Assembly (NCBI GenBank): GCA_945861435.1 | Contig: CAMAUX010000020.1 | Location: 1-64,000, forward strand | Length of the DNA stretch: 64,000 bases | Source of the DNA: Chthoniobacter flavus | GTDB lineage: Bacteria > Verrucomicrobiota > Verrucomicrobiia > Chthoniobacterales > Chthoniobacteraceae | Direction of reading: 5' to 3' | Shown: one piece after another, positions 51,066-60,450 of the stretch | Numbering within the stretch: position 1 is the stretch's first letter | Layout of the letters: each line of letters starts with the position of its first letter | Translations under genes and position numbers: made by a program | Notes under the pieces: generated by a model | The model's database searches: none | What the model was told of the DNA's origin: nothing | The model's input: the letters and a program-made list of their open reading frames with translations, nothing else

Positions 51066-52274
51066 ATGACCAACCTATTGAAGCGCATCGCGCTCCCTCT
51101 CGTTGCGGGCATCGCGCTCGCGCTCCCCATCCCAAGCGCTTTCGCAGCTGATGTGAATGTGATCGCGCGGGGGACACTGGACAACTCGCGCTTCCAGTTT
51201 GAGAAGACAGGCAAGGGTCACGTGGCCTTCCTCGGCGGCTCCATCACGGAGATGGAAGGTTACCGGCCGATGATCATGGAGATGCTTGGCAAGCGCTTCC
51301 CCAAGACGGAATTCACCTTCACTGCGGCAGGGATTTCCTCCACCTGCTCTACCACAGGCGCGTTCCGCCTCAAGGATCACATCCTCGCAAAGGGACCGGT
51401 GGACCTGCTCTTCGTTGAGTTCGCGGTGAACGACGATCAGGATGCGCATCACAGCAGGGAGGAATGCATTCGCGGCATGGAGGGGATCATCCGTCACCTC
51501 CGCACCGCCAATCCGGGGGCCGATGTGGTGATGACTTTCTTCCTCAACGAGCACTCCATGGCTGAGTACAACGCGGGACGCGTGCCGCTGCCCGTCGCCG
51601 CGCACACCGAGGTGGCGGAGCGCTATCAAATCCCGACCATCAACCTCGCAAAGACCGTCACCACACGCATCGCAGCCGGGGAGTTCGACTGGAAGAAGTT
51701 CGGCGGCGTCCATCCCGCCCCGTTCGGCAACCGGATCGCTGCGGACATGATCGGCGAACTCATGGACGCGAGTTGGAGGGCGCTTATCGACCCAGCGCAT
51801 CCCCAATCTCCCCACGTCCTGCCTCAAGTGCTCGATCCGATGAATTACGGGAGGGGTCGTTTCCTCGAACTATCCGCGGCTCAACTTGGCACCGGGTGGA
51901 AGATCCAGGTGCCTGACTGGAAGGCGCTGCCCGGCGGCAAGCGCGCACGTTTCACCAAGGATCCGCTGCTGGAGGCGGTGGAGCCCGGAGCCGAACTCAC
52001 CCTCGCCTTCGAGGGCACGGCCATCGGCGCATTCGTCGTTGCCGGTCCGGATGCAGGGATGCTTGAAGCCGTGATTGATGGAGGCGCACCCGTGAAGGTG
52101 AACCTGCTGCACGCTCACAGCGCGGGGCTGCATTATCCGCGGACGGTGATGTTCGCCGACACGCTTCCCGATGGCCGCCACACGCTGCGTCTCAAGGTGG
52201 CGTCCGATGCCGATCCCAAGAGCAAGGGACACGCGGCGCGCATCCTGAACTGGACGGTAAACGACGGCCGATAA
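51066..52274 (+). CDS. Secreted SGNH/GDSL hydrolase
   Basis: The 402-residue protein has a signal peptide (MTNLLKRIALPLVAGIALAL). SGNH blocks follow: block I FLGGSITEMEGY with the catalytic serine, block II glycine at TAAGISSTC, and block III FVEFAVNDDQDA. Block V reads GGVHPAPFGN, with His present but Gly where Asp is usual. A second domain from about residue 250 is beta-rich and may bind carbohydrate. Relatives deacetylate glycans or glycopeptides, so polysaccharide deacetylation is a reasonable inference. ATG 51066 is well placed for the signal peptide. Confidence 0.85.
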   Translation: MTNLLKRIALPLVAGIALALPIPSAFAADVNVIARGTLDNSRFQFEKTGKGHVAFLGGSITEMEGYRPMIMEMLGKRFPKTEFTFTAAGISSTCSTTGAFRLKDHILAKGPVDLLFVEFAVNDDQDAHHSREECIRGMEGIIRHLRTANPGADVVMTFFLNEHSMAEYNAGRVPLPVAAHTEVAERYQIPTINLAKTVTTRIAAGEFDWKKFGGVHPAPFGNRIAADMIGELMDASWRALIDPAHPQSPHVLPQVLDPMNYGRGRFLELSAAQLGTGWKIQVPDWKALPGGKRARFTKDPLLEAVEPGAELTLAFEGTAIGAFVVAGPDAGMLEAVIDGGAPVKVNLLHAHSAGLHYPRTVMFADTLPDGRHTLRLKVASDADPKSKGHAARILNWTVNDGR

Positions 52275-52311
52275 CCGGCGCGTTGCAGGCTTCGCAGCTT
52301 AGCGTGCCGGT
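52274..52311. terminator. Possible shared hairpin between convergent SGNH and peptidase genes
   Basis: ACCGGCGCG (52274-52282) pairs with CGTGCCGGT (52303-52311) over nine positions with one G-T wobble. It spans both stop codons. No T-run follows, so this is a weak terminator candidate. Confidence 0.3.
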
Positions 52312-54497
52312 TGGAATGCCGGGTCGCCGAACTGCCACAGGAGGAAGGACCACACGTCAGCCAGTTCCGCATGGCGCTGCGCGCGGGTGGATCCGATCCC
52401 ATGTCCGGCGTGGTAATCGACTCTGAACAAGACCGGTCTCCCGCTGGAAGAGGCGGCCTGCAGGCGAGCGGTGGTTTTTGCGGAGATCCACGGTTCTACG
52501 CGCGGATCGTTGATGCCATGCGTGAGAAGCACGCCGGGGTACGCCGTCCCGTCCTTGATCTGGTGAAGCGTGCTCATGCGCAGCAGGGCTTGGAACTCCG
52601 CCGGATCCTTGGTGGATCCGAACTCGGGGATGTTGGGCGGGCCATTGAGCGTGGTCTCGAAGCGAACCATGTCCGTGCAGCCGACGGAAATGTGGGCGGC
52701 TGCGAAGAGATCGGGTCGCTCGGTGATGGAGCGTCCGATGGTGATGCCGCCCGCGCTGCCGCCCTGTCCGGCAAGGCGCTCGGGGGCGGTGTAGCCTGCG
52801 TGCACGAGGTGCTCCGCGCAGGCGATGAAGTCCTTCCATGTGTTCGGCTTCGTGAGCTTGCGCCCTGCGTGATGCCATTGTTTGCCGAACGCGCCGCCGC
52901 CGCGCACATGAGCGATGGCAAGGACGCCGCCTCGCTCCAGCCATGCGAGGTTGACCGGTTTGAAGAGCATCGGTGCGGTGAAGCCATACGCGCCATAGCC
53001 CGAGATCAGCGCGGGGTGTGAGTGGTCGCGCTGGAGGTCGCGCCGATGCAGGATGGAGAGCGGCACGGACACTCCATCGTGGCTGGGCACCATCACCTCG
53101 GTGGAGGTGAGCCAGTCCGGGGCGTCGAATTTTCCGGTGGGGAGGAGGCCTGTGTCGCGCAGCGCACGCGCATCGGGATCGTAGTGGCGGAGGCGGCCCG
53201 CACGCGTCCAAGAGCGGGTGCTGACAAAAACCCCGGGCAGCAGGGGGCTTGAGGCGGCGACGACTGCTGCGGGTTCGTCTGCGGGGAGTTCCAGCATCTC
53301 GGCTTCCACGGGGCCATCCGTGTACGGCACGCGCAGGATCTTGTTCGGCACACCGGCGAGGATGCCCACGTACAGGGCATCCTGAGCCACAGCGAGCGAG
53401 TCGACCACACGTTCACCCGGAGGCACGACGACATGGGCGGTGGTGATGCTGGGTTGATCAAGGGAGGTCCGCACGACCTTGAAGCGCGGGGCATCACTGG
53501 CGCTGAGAAGGAAGATGTCGTCCCCGTGCACGGCGAATTCGGTGACGAGATCCGTGCGGTCGCACACCTTGATCCATCGCAGTTCCACAGTTCCGATGGA
53601 ATCGCGGCGGGCGGCGTAAAGGGTGAGGTCGGTTTCGTCGCCGTGGCGAATCTGACCGATGGCCCACGCGGAGTTGGCTGGCAGGAGAACGGCGGGAAAG
53701 TCCATCTCCGCCATGGTGGGCGAGCCCTGTGCACCATGGGCGAAGAGGCGCGTGTCCGCCTCCACGGAAGTGCCGAGCCGATGCAGGAGTGCTTCGGTAA
53801 ATTTATAGCCGTCGGCTGCCGGGGCATCAGGCGCCAGAGCGCGGCGGCGGCTGTAGACGAAGGCGCTGCCATCGGGCAGCCAGTCCGGAAGGGCGTACCC
53901 GGCTTCGATGCGGTCGATGCTTTCGGGCAGGTCCTTTTCTGTGTCGAGGTCGAATACGCGGAGGGTTGTCTGTTCGGAACCGGAGCTCGCAAAGCCATAG
54001 AGGACGTGGCGGCCATCGGGCGCTACGCGGTAGAAGCTGAGACTGAAGTGGCCGCCGTCCGCGGCGGCAGGAAAGCGTTCGGGATCGACGAGGAGTTTCT
54101 CGGGTCCGTTCAGGCCCTGGCGCACATGGAGTTTGGCTACGTTCTCGGAGGCCTTCTGCTTGAGGTAGAAGAGTGCGCCGCCCGGCATCGGCGTGAGTGC
54201 GTTCAGGCTGTACGGACTGCCAGCGTCCAGTTCGCGGATGCGCTCCAGCAGAGGGCTCCGGCCCGGAAGGTTGGCGAGCGAGTGTTCGGTGAAGTCCGCC
54301 TGTTGCCGCACCCATGCTTGGACTTCGGGGCTCTTGAAGTCCTCGAAGTATCGGTAGGGGTCGGTGACGGATTCGCCGTGGATCTGCTCGACCACGGGGC
54401 GCGGCGGCGCGACAGGCTGGGGTGCGGCAGGGCAGGAGAGGGGAGTCGTGCTCATGCTCAGCGCGGCGAGGAGGGCGTGAGATCTGGGCGCACTCAT
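52299..54497 (-). CDS. Prolyl oligopeptidase (family S9)
   Basis: The 732-residue enzyme has the N-terminal propeller typical of S9A (DPYRYFEDFKSPEVQAWVRQ) and the catalytic domain with GQGGSAGG (serine), GINDPRVEPW (aspartate) and YHAGHG (histidine). It cleaves short peptides after proline. An N-terminal hydrophobic stretch ending PLSCPAA could be a lipoprotein or secretion signal. Its start overlaps the upstream sulfatase stop (ATGA), which fixes ATG 54497. Pairing of a sulfatase with a peptidase suggests work on sulfated glycoproteins (inference). Confidence 0.93.
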   Translation of the reverse strand: MSAPRSHALLAALSMSTTPLSCPAAPQPVAPPRPVVEQIHGESVTDPYRYFEDFKSPEVQAWVRQQADFTEHSLANLPGRSPLLERIRELDAGSPYSLNALTPMPGGALFYLKQKASENVAKLHVRQGLNGPEKLLVDPERFPAAADGGHFSLSFYRVAPDGRHVLYGFASSGSEQTTLRVFDLDTEKDLPESIDRIEAGYALPDWLPDGSAFVYSRRRALAPDAPAADGYKFTEALLHRLGTSVEADTRLFAHGAQGSPTMAEMDFPAVLLPANSAWAIGQIRHGDETDLTLYAARRDSIGTVELRWIKVCDRTDLVTEFAVHGDDIFLLSASDAPRFKVVRTSLDQPSITTAHVVVPPGERVVDSLAVAQDALYVGILAGVPNKILRVPYTDGPVEAEMLELPADEPAAVVAASSPLLPGVFVSTRSWTRAGRLRHYDPDARALRDTGLLPTGKFDAPDWLTSTEVMVPSHDGVSVPLSILHRRDLQRDHSHPALISGYGAYGFTAPMLFKPVNLAWLERGGVLAIAHVRGGGAFGKQWHHAGRKLTKPNTWKDFIACAEHLVHAGYTAPERLAGQGGSAGGITIGRSITERPDLFAAAHISVGCTDMVRFETTLNGPPNIPEFGSTKDPAEFQALLRMSTLHQIKDGTAYPGVLLTHGINDPRVEPWISAKTTARLQAASSSGRPVLFRVDYHAGHGIGSTRAQRHAELADVWSFLLWQFGDPAFQPAR

Positions 54498-56227
54498 TTG
54501 CCCATCTTGATGTACTCCTCGCGATTGATGTCACCGCTCTTGTCCTTGTCGAACCTGAGGAAGTTCTGCGCGGCGTGTTCTGGATCCTTCTGCTTCGCCA
54601 TGAACTCCTCCTTGGTGAGCTTCCCGTTTTTGTCGAGGTCGCGCTTGTCGAAGGACGCGCCGCGTTGTGCGGCCACATCTTCAGCGCCGGGCACGTGTGG
54701 GGGCGTTGAAGCGGAGGGAGAGGCGGGAGCGGGTGTGCTGGAACCTGTGGGGACTGCCGCCGGTTGCAACCCGGCCTCCACCTTGGATCCTTTATTCCCC
54801 TTCTTGCCACCCTTGGTGGATGGGATCGGCGCACCTCCGGATGCCGGCGGAATGGGTGGGGGCAGGAACTGGGAGAGTTCCTCGACGACGGCCTTGTGCT
54901 CTGGCTTGGAGGCGATGTTGACCGTTTCGTCGGGGTCGTTGTCCTCATCGTAAAGTTCGGTGCTGACGACCTTGTTCTCCTTGAGCGTGCGCCAGAGCAC
55001 GAGGCGCCAGCGGTCTGTGCGGATGCTGTAGCCCATCACATTGCCTTCGGGAGCTTTGCGCGGGTACTGGCTGAGGGCGTGTTTGTTGACGCTGGCGGCC
55101 GGATTTTGGAGGACCGGCTTGAGGCTGACTCCGGCGAGGCCCTCCACCTTGGGAAGTCCGCAGACATCCGCGAGTGTGGGGTACACGTCGACGAATTCCG
55201 CTAGCGATGCGCTCTTCTGGCCGGCGGTGCCGATGCTCGGGACGGCGATGAAGAGCGGGGCGCGCGCGGCGAGTTCGTAGTTGGTGTGTTTGTGCCAGAG
55301 CCCGTGCTCGCCGAGCTGCCAGCCATGGTCGCCCCAGAGCACGATGACGGTCTTGTCCGCGAGCCCCTCGCGATCCAGAGCATCGAGTACGAGGCCCAGC
55401 TGCGCATCCATGTAGCTCGTGGCGGCGTAGTAGCCGTGGCGCAGTTCGCGAGCGAGGTCTTCCGGAATGGGGTTGCCCTTGGGGATGTTGCCGTAGCTGT
55501 GCAGTTCACTGTTGTTGTGGCCGGCGTATTCCGGCGCGCCCTCGGGCAGCTTGTCGGTGGGGGATCCGGGGATCTTGGATCTGTCGTAGAGGTCCCAGTA
55601 TTTCTTAGGCGCGACGAAAGGCAGGTGGGGCTTGGCGAAGCCGACTGCGAGGAAGAACGGCTGGTCCTTCTTCTTGAGCTCCGAAAGCGTCTGCGCTGCG
55701 AGCCGTGCGACCTTGCCGTCGAGGTAAAAGTCGTCTGCGACATCGGCGTTCTCAAAGGCCGCGCCCTTGTCTCCGATGGAGCTTTCCTTCTTCGCGAACT
55801 TCTCGGCGTTGGGCGCTCCCCAGGGCACTGACCACGATGGGCCGTCGTCAAAACCTCCGTGGTAGATCTTCCCCATGCCCTGCACGAAGTAGCCGTTGTT
55901 TTTGAAGTGCTGCGGCAGGGTCACGACGTTTGGCAGGGCCACGCGGAAATGGGTTTCAAGGTCCCACACGCGCGTGCTGTCGGGCCGGTGCCCGGTGAGC
56001 ATCGAGGTGCGGGACGGGCTGCACACGGCCTGTGAACAGTAGGCCTTGGTAAAGATCATCCCGGCTTTGCCGAGGCGATCGAGGTTCGGCGTCTTCACGA
56101 CCGAGTTGCCGTAGCAGCCGATGTCGGGGCGCAGATCGTCGACGGCGATGAAGAGGACGTTGAGCTTACGCTCCGCGGCAAGGGCCGACGTCGCGAGGCA
56201 CAGCAGCAGGGGGAGGAGTGCACGCAT
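54494..56227 (-). CDS. Secreted sulfatase with C-terminal EF-hand pair
   Basis: The 577-residue protein has a signal peptide (MRALLPLLLCLATSALA). The sulfatase core shows LFIAVDDLRPDIGCYGN, the formylglycine motif CSPSR (Cys 69), YHGGFDDGPSW, GFAKPHLPFVAPKKYWDLYD and LWGDHGWQLGEHGLWHKHTN. These resemble iduronate-2-sulfatases and choline sulfatases. After about residue 460 a Pro/Gly/Ser-rich linker leads to two EF-hand loops, DLDKNGKLTKEEF and DKDKSGDINREEY. Calcium-binding tails on sulfatases are a lineage-specific addition. ATG 56242 is an alternative start. It is coupled to the peptidase gene downstream. Confidence 0.9.
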   Translation of the reverse strand: MRALLPLLLCLATSALAAERKLNVLFIAVDDLRPDIGCYGNSVVKTPNLDRLGKAGMIFTKAYCSQAVCSPSRTSMLTGHRPDSTRVWDLETHFRVALPNVVTLPQHFKNNGYFVQGMGKIYHGGFDDGPSWSVPWGAPNAEKFAKKESSIGDKGAAFENADVADDFYLDGKVARLAAQTLSELKKKDQPFFLAVGFAKPHLPFVAPKKYWDLYDRSKIPGSPTDKLPEGAPEYAGHNNSELHSYGNIPKGNPIPEDLARELRHGYYAATSYMDAQLGLVLDALDREGLADKTVIVLWGDHGWQLGEHGLWHKHTNYELAARAPLFIAVPSIGTAGQKSASLAEFVDVYPTLADVCGLPKVEGLAGVSLKPVLQNPAASVNKHALSQYPRKAPEGNVMGYSIRTDRWRLVLWRTLKENKVVSTELYDEDNDPDETVNIASKPEHKAVVEELSQFLPPPIPPASGGAPIPSTKGGKKGNKGSKVEAGLQPAAVPTGSSTPAPASPSASTPPHVPGAEDVAAQRGASFDKRDLDKNGKLTKEEFMAKQKDPEHAAQNFLRFDKDKSGDINREEYIKMGK

Positions 56228-56431
56228 GGCGCAGAAGCTCATAAAGCCACGGATTCATAAGGGAAAGCAGCTTTGCAAATCTGCGCGCTTCCCGTGGGGG
56301 TGTATATCCCAGATGCCCGTTGCCATGGGGAAGGTCTTCGTGACCAAATACGCGCCCACCCCGCATCCACCCCTCCCCGCGTCTTGCGTGTCTGATTTGA
56401 AGGCGCGCGCGATGCGCGGTGTTCCCACCCC

Positions 56432-59400
56432 ATGCAAAACATCCGCACCTTCCTTGTTGTCGTCGCCGCATCCTGCCTCTTCGTCGAACGAGTTCAGGCA
56501 GCCGAACCCGTTGCTGTCGACCGGATCCGTTTCGTGCCAGCGCCCGACCGGGGGGAGGGCATGGTGGGCGGGAGGGTCGCGGGGTCCAACGTGTCCGCGT
56601 CCGAGGGGTTCACCGTGCTTGCCGAAATCAAGACGGCACCGAGGGCCGGCGAATGGAACGAACTGAGCATTGGCAACAAGGCGCCATACCGCTGGGTGCG
56701 TTATGAAGCGCCGGCGGGATCGCGCGGCAACCTCGCTGAGCTCGAGTTCTACGCGGGGGCGCAGCGGCTTCGGGGGACGGGCTTCGGCTCCCCTGGCTCG
56801 TTCGCACCAGGCGGCAATTGGAAGACGGTGTTCGATGGGAAGCTGGAGACGTGGTTCAACTCGAGCAACCCGGACGGTCAGTTTGTGGGGGTGGATTTGG
56901 AAGAGCAGGCGTCGACCGCCCGTCCTGTGATCACGCCTGGCGGGGGCGACTGGGACAAGCCGCAGTTGGTCACGATGAAGTCCGCAACGCCCGGGGCTGT
57001 GATCCGTTACACGCTCGATGGGACGAATCCCGGGGCGGGCACGGGGAAGGTGTTCACGGAGTCCTTTACTGTGGAAGCCAACGCCACGCTGGTCGCGACG
57101 GCTTTCAGCGACAGGCTGGCGCCGAGTCCTCCATCCACCTCGACGATCTGGATCGGGAAACAGCGCGCGGCGATGAATTCCTTCCATGTCGGCAACAGCC
57201 TCACGGGCAATGCGAGTCGCTTCAAAACCTTCATCCGGACCGCGGGTGGGCGCGATGACTTCCCTGCGTACCTGATTGGCGGGTCGCTCACGGTGAAGCT
57301 CTGGAACGAGTCCCATGGCGCAGACCGCGCGCGCTGGGAGGAGACGTACGGGAAGGCGGTGCATCCGCTCGACTACTTCACGCTGCAGCCGCGCGACTTC
57401 AACCTCGAGCAGGAGACTGAGAACGCCACGCGCTTCCTCAAGCTCGTTCGGGAGAAGTCGCCGGATGTCCAGCCATGGCTCTACGCGGAGTGGGTGGAGA
57501 TGGACCGCCGACGTCCGAGCGACCGCGGAGAGGTGCCCAGTTTCCAGATGAGCAAAACCTTTCCGGCGCTTATGTGGCAGGAGTCCATGGGAGCGATGTT
57601 GCTCTACAACGAGGAGGTCCAGCACCGCATCGCCGCTCAGCATCGCGAGGGCAAGCCTGTGCGTATCCTCCCCACGGCGCTCGCGCTTGGCTGGGCGCGC
57701 ACTCTCATCGATCAGGGCGAGTTGCCCGGTGTGCCTCCGGGTGAAGCGGGTTTTTACGGGCTGCTCTTTGAGGACCAAGTGCATGTGAATCCCGCTGGAT
57801 GCTACCTCGTGGGGCTGACGTGGTACGCCGCGCTGTATCGTGAATCGCCCGAGAACCGGCTTCTGCCCATTGGCACGAACCTGAGCTCCGAGCAGGCCCG
57901 CGTGTTGCAGCGCCTCGCATGGGAGGTGGTTCGCAATTATCCCGACTGCGGCCTTTATGAGAACGGTTCAGAGCCGTGCGCGAAGCCCGAGATTGTGCAG
58001 GACGGCAAGCGCATCACTTTCAAGTCGGGGACGCCGGGTGCATGGTTCCGATACACGCTCGACGGCACGGAGCCGACGCGCGCGAAGGGGTACGTGTACT
58101 GTGGCGCGATCAGCGTGCAACCGGGCATCCGTGTGAAGGCCGTGGCTTATAAAAGTGGCATGGCTGAGAGTGCGGTGGCTGCGCTCGCGGCGCCCGAGGT
58201 GGCGAAGGCGCCGCCTGCCGCAGAAGGCTGGGGCGCGTATGCAATCGTGCCTGTGAGCGCGCAGAAGATGGTCCTCGAAGTGGTCGGCGCAGCGGGAGAC
58301 GGCGGGCTGGCCGAGGGCGCGGGGATTTCGATCAACACCCCTTCCGGCGCCGCCGCTCAGCAGTGGGTGATCGCGCCGAGGGAAGGCGGCCTGCTTGCCA
58401 TTCAATCCTCTTCGCGTCCGGACCTCGTGCTGGCGGTTGCTGGAGGTGCAACGAAGATCGGATCGCCTGTGGCTCTTGAAAAGGACAGCGGCAAGCCATG
58501 GCAGCGATGGTCCCTGAAGAGGCAGGAGAACGGCAGCTACAGCCTGACGCCTGCGCATGCGCCCGGGATGGGTCTCGACCTTTTGGGAGGCAGGCAGAAT
58601 CCCGGAGCGAAGGTGGATCTTTGGGAAAACAAGGGTGGCGATCAGCACCTGCAGTGGATGATCCGTCCGCTTGCTGGAAGCGGCGTGCAAGGGCCCGTCG
58701 TACAGGAACCGGTTCGCGGCACGTACGAGCCGCCGGCTATCAAGGCCGAGGCGATCCTGCCGGGGACCATCAAGCAGTTCACTTTTGCGCAGAGTAAAAT
58801 CTTCCCGGGTACGGTGCGCGACGTGACGGTGTTCATTCCCGCGCAATACGACGGGTCCAAGCCGGCGTGCGTGTACGTGAAGACCGACGGGTACAACCCG
58901 CGCGAGAAGACGCTCATGGAGACCATGATCGCCACAGGGGAGATGCCTGTGACTGTCGGTGTGTTCGTGCGGCCGGGTGAGCTGCCCGCCCCCATGAAGG
59001 GAACCCTCGGCCGGCGCAACCGCGACTTTGAATACGACGCAGTGAATGACAACAAGGTGCGCTTCCTCGCTGGCGAGCTCCTGCCCTACGTGGTGAAGGA
59101 ACTGGGGCTCAACCTTTCCACCGACGGCAACGACCGCTGCATCTCCGGTGGAAGCAGCGGCGGGATCGCTGCGTTCACCGCGGCGTGGAACCAGCCCGAG
59201 GCTTTCAGCCGTGTGTACGCGGCGAGCGGCAGCTGGGTCGCATTCCGTGGAGGCCACGAGTTCCCCACGATGGTGCGCAAGTTCGAGGCGCGGCCCATTC
59301 GCTCCTACCTCACCACCGCCACGCGCGACATGGAGAACTGCGCTGGCGACTGGTTCCTGCTCGATCAGGAAATGGACAAGGCGCTCAAGTTCTCCGGGTA

Positions 59401-60376
59401 CGACTACCAATTCCGTACCATCGACGGAGGGCATGTCGCGGGCTACGGCGAGAACTGGCAGGAGGCCATGGCTTATCTCTGGAAGGGCTGGCCAGAACGG
59501 GTGAAAGCCGGCACCAGTGCTCCGCGCGCACGGGAGATTCTGATTCCCGGCGAGGACTGGCAGTTGGTGGCGGAGGGCTTCAAGAGCACGCGCGGTCCCG
59601 CAGTGAACGCGAAGGGCGAGGTCTTCTTCGCGGACACCACCAACAACAAACTCCACAGGATCGGTCTGGATGGGAAGGTCGCGGAATTCGTTGCGGACTC
59701 TGGTGCGGCGCACTGTGTCACGATCGGAGCCGATGGCACGCTGTACACGGTGTCGGAGAAGAGCGGGAAGCTCATGAGCTACGACGCTGCCGGCGCCGCC
59801 ACCATGGTGATGGATGGGATTCTTGGGCATTCCATTTTTGCGTGTTCGGACGGCGGGCTTTACGTCACGAGTAACGGGGACAAACCGGCGGAAGTGGGCA
59901 GCGTCTGGTTCATCAAGGACGGGAAGAAGACGCGCGTGGACACTGGACTGAAGTTTGCGACGGGCATGGCGTGCCGTCCCGACCAGTGGCTGCTTTCCGT
60001 CGCTGAGGGGCATTCCAAGTGGGCCTGCAGCTATCAGGTCAATGCCGACGGTTCGCTCACGAACAAGGAGCGCTTCTTCCATTTCCATGTGGAGGACTGG
60101 GATGACGATGCCGGCGTGGAATCCCTGTGCTACTCGCTGGAGGGGCGCCAGTTTGCTGCATCGCGGAGCGGGGTGCAGATCAGTGCCGACGACGGCCCCA
60201 CCCAGGTCATCCTGCCCGTGCCCGGCCGCGGTCGCGTGACCGGCGTCTGCCTCGGAGGCGCTGAGCAGGACACGCTTTTTGCGTTCTGCGGAAACAAGGT
60301 GTGGCGTCGCAAGGTGCAGCACCACGCGATGGGCGCGTTTTCGCCATGGACGAAGGTGGGCGGCACGAAGCTCTAG
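56432..60376 (+). CDS. Giant secreted multidomain protein: two esterase-like domains, lectin and SMP-30 propeller
   Basis: The 1,314-residue protein has a signal peptide (MQNIRTFLVVVAASCLFVER), then: (1) an F5/8-type C-like module (about 60-155, NLAELEFYAGAQRLRG, DGKLETWFN); (2) a chitobiase C-terminal-like module (170-245, GAVIRYTLDGTNPG); (3) an SGNH-like domain (250-480) with HVGNSLTG, serine near residue 256, and DQVHVNPAGCY, histidine near 451; (4) a second chitobiase-type module (530-580, WFRYTLDGTEPT); (5) a ricin-B-lectin-like domain (606-750) with QQW and LQW motifs; (6) an alpha/beta esterase of the enterochelin-esterase type (783-1026) with GGSSGG (serine near 908) and DGGHVAGY (histidine near 1001); (7) an SMP-30/gluconolactonase-like propeller (1040-1314, GEVFFADTTNNKLHRIGLDG). 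The domains point to deacylation and hydrolysis of bound polysaccharide. Substrate is unknown. It diverges from the sulfatase-peptidase pair. Confidence 0.88.
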   Translation: MQNIRTFLVVVAASCLFVERVQAAEPVAVDRIRFVPAPDRGEGMVGGRVAGSNVSASEGFTVLAEIKTAPRAGEWNELSIGNKAPYRWVRYEAPAGSRGNLAELEFYAGAQRLRGTGFGSPGSFAPGGNWKTVFDGKLETWFNSSNPDGQFVGVDLEEQASTARPVITPGGGDWDKPQLVTMKSATPGAVIRYTLDGTNPGAGTGKVFTESFTVEANATLVATAFSDRLAPSPPSTSTIWIGKQRAAMNSFHVGNSLTGNASRFKTFIRTAGGRDDFPAYLIGGSLTVKLWNESHGADRARWEETYGKAVHPLDYFTLQPRDFNLEQETENATRFLKLVREKSPDVQPWLYAEWVEMDRRRPSDRGEVPSFQMSKTFPALMWQESMGAMLLYNEEVQHRIAAQHREGKPVRILPTALALGWARTLIDQGELPGVPPGEAGFYGLLFEDQVHVNPAGCYLVGLTWYAALYRESPENRLLPIGTNLSSEQARVLQRLAWEVVRNYPDCGLYENGSEPCAKPEIVQDGKRITFKSGTPGAWFRYTLDGTEPTRAKGYVYCGAISVQPGIRVKAVAYKSGMAESAVAALAAPEVAKAPPAAEGWGAYAIVPVSAQKMVLEVVGAAGDGGLAEGAGISINTPSGAAAQQWVIAPREGGLLAIQSSSRPDLVLAVAGGATKIGSPVALEKDSGKPWQRWSLKRQENGSYSLTPAHAPGMGLDLLGGRQNPGAKVDLWENKGGDQHLQWMIRPLAGSGVQGPVVQEPVRGTYEPPAIKAEAILPGTIKQFTFAQSKIFPGTVRDVTVFIPAQYDGSKPACVYVKTDGYNPREKTLMETMIATGEMPVTVGVFVRPGELPAPMKGTLGRRNRDFEYDAVNDNKVRFLAGELLPYVVKELGLNLSTDGNDRCISGGSSGGIAAFTAAWNQPEAFSRVYAASGSWVAFRGGHEFPTMVRKFEARPIRSYLTTATRDMENCAGDWFLLDQEMDKALKFSGYDYQFRTIDGGHVAGYGENWQEAMAYLWKGWPERVKAGTSAPRAREILIPGEDWQLVAEGFKSTRGPAVNAKGEVFFADTTNNKLHRIGLDGKVAEFVADSGAAHCVTIGADGTLYTVSEKSGKLMSYDAAGAATMVMDGILGHSIFACSDGGLYVTSNGDKPAEVGSVWFIKDGKKTRVDTGLKFATGMACRPDQWLLSVAEGHSKWACSYQVNADGSLTNKERFFHFHVEDWDDDAGVESLCYSLEGRQFAASRSGVQISADDGPTQVILPVPGRGRVTGVCLGGAEQDTLFAFCGNKVWRRKVQHHAMGAFSPWTKVGGTKL

Positions 60377-60450
60377 ACCACCCCTGCGCCTCTCCTCGCA
60401 TTCGCCTAATTTTGTCAGCCGCCCATGGTCATCTAGTCAGCGATCTTCCC

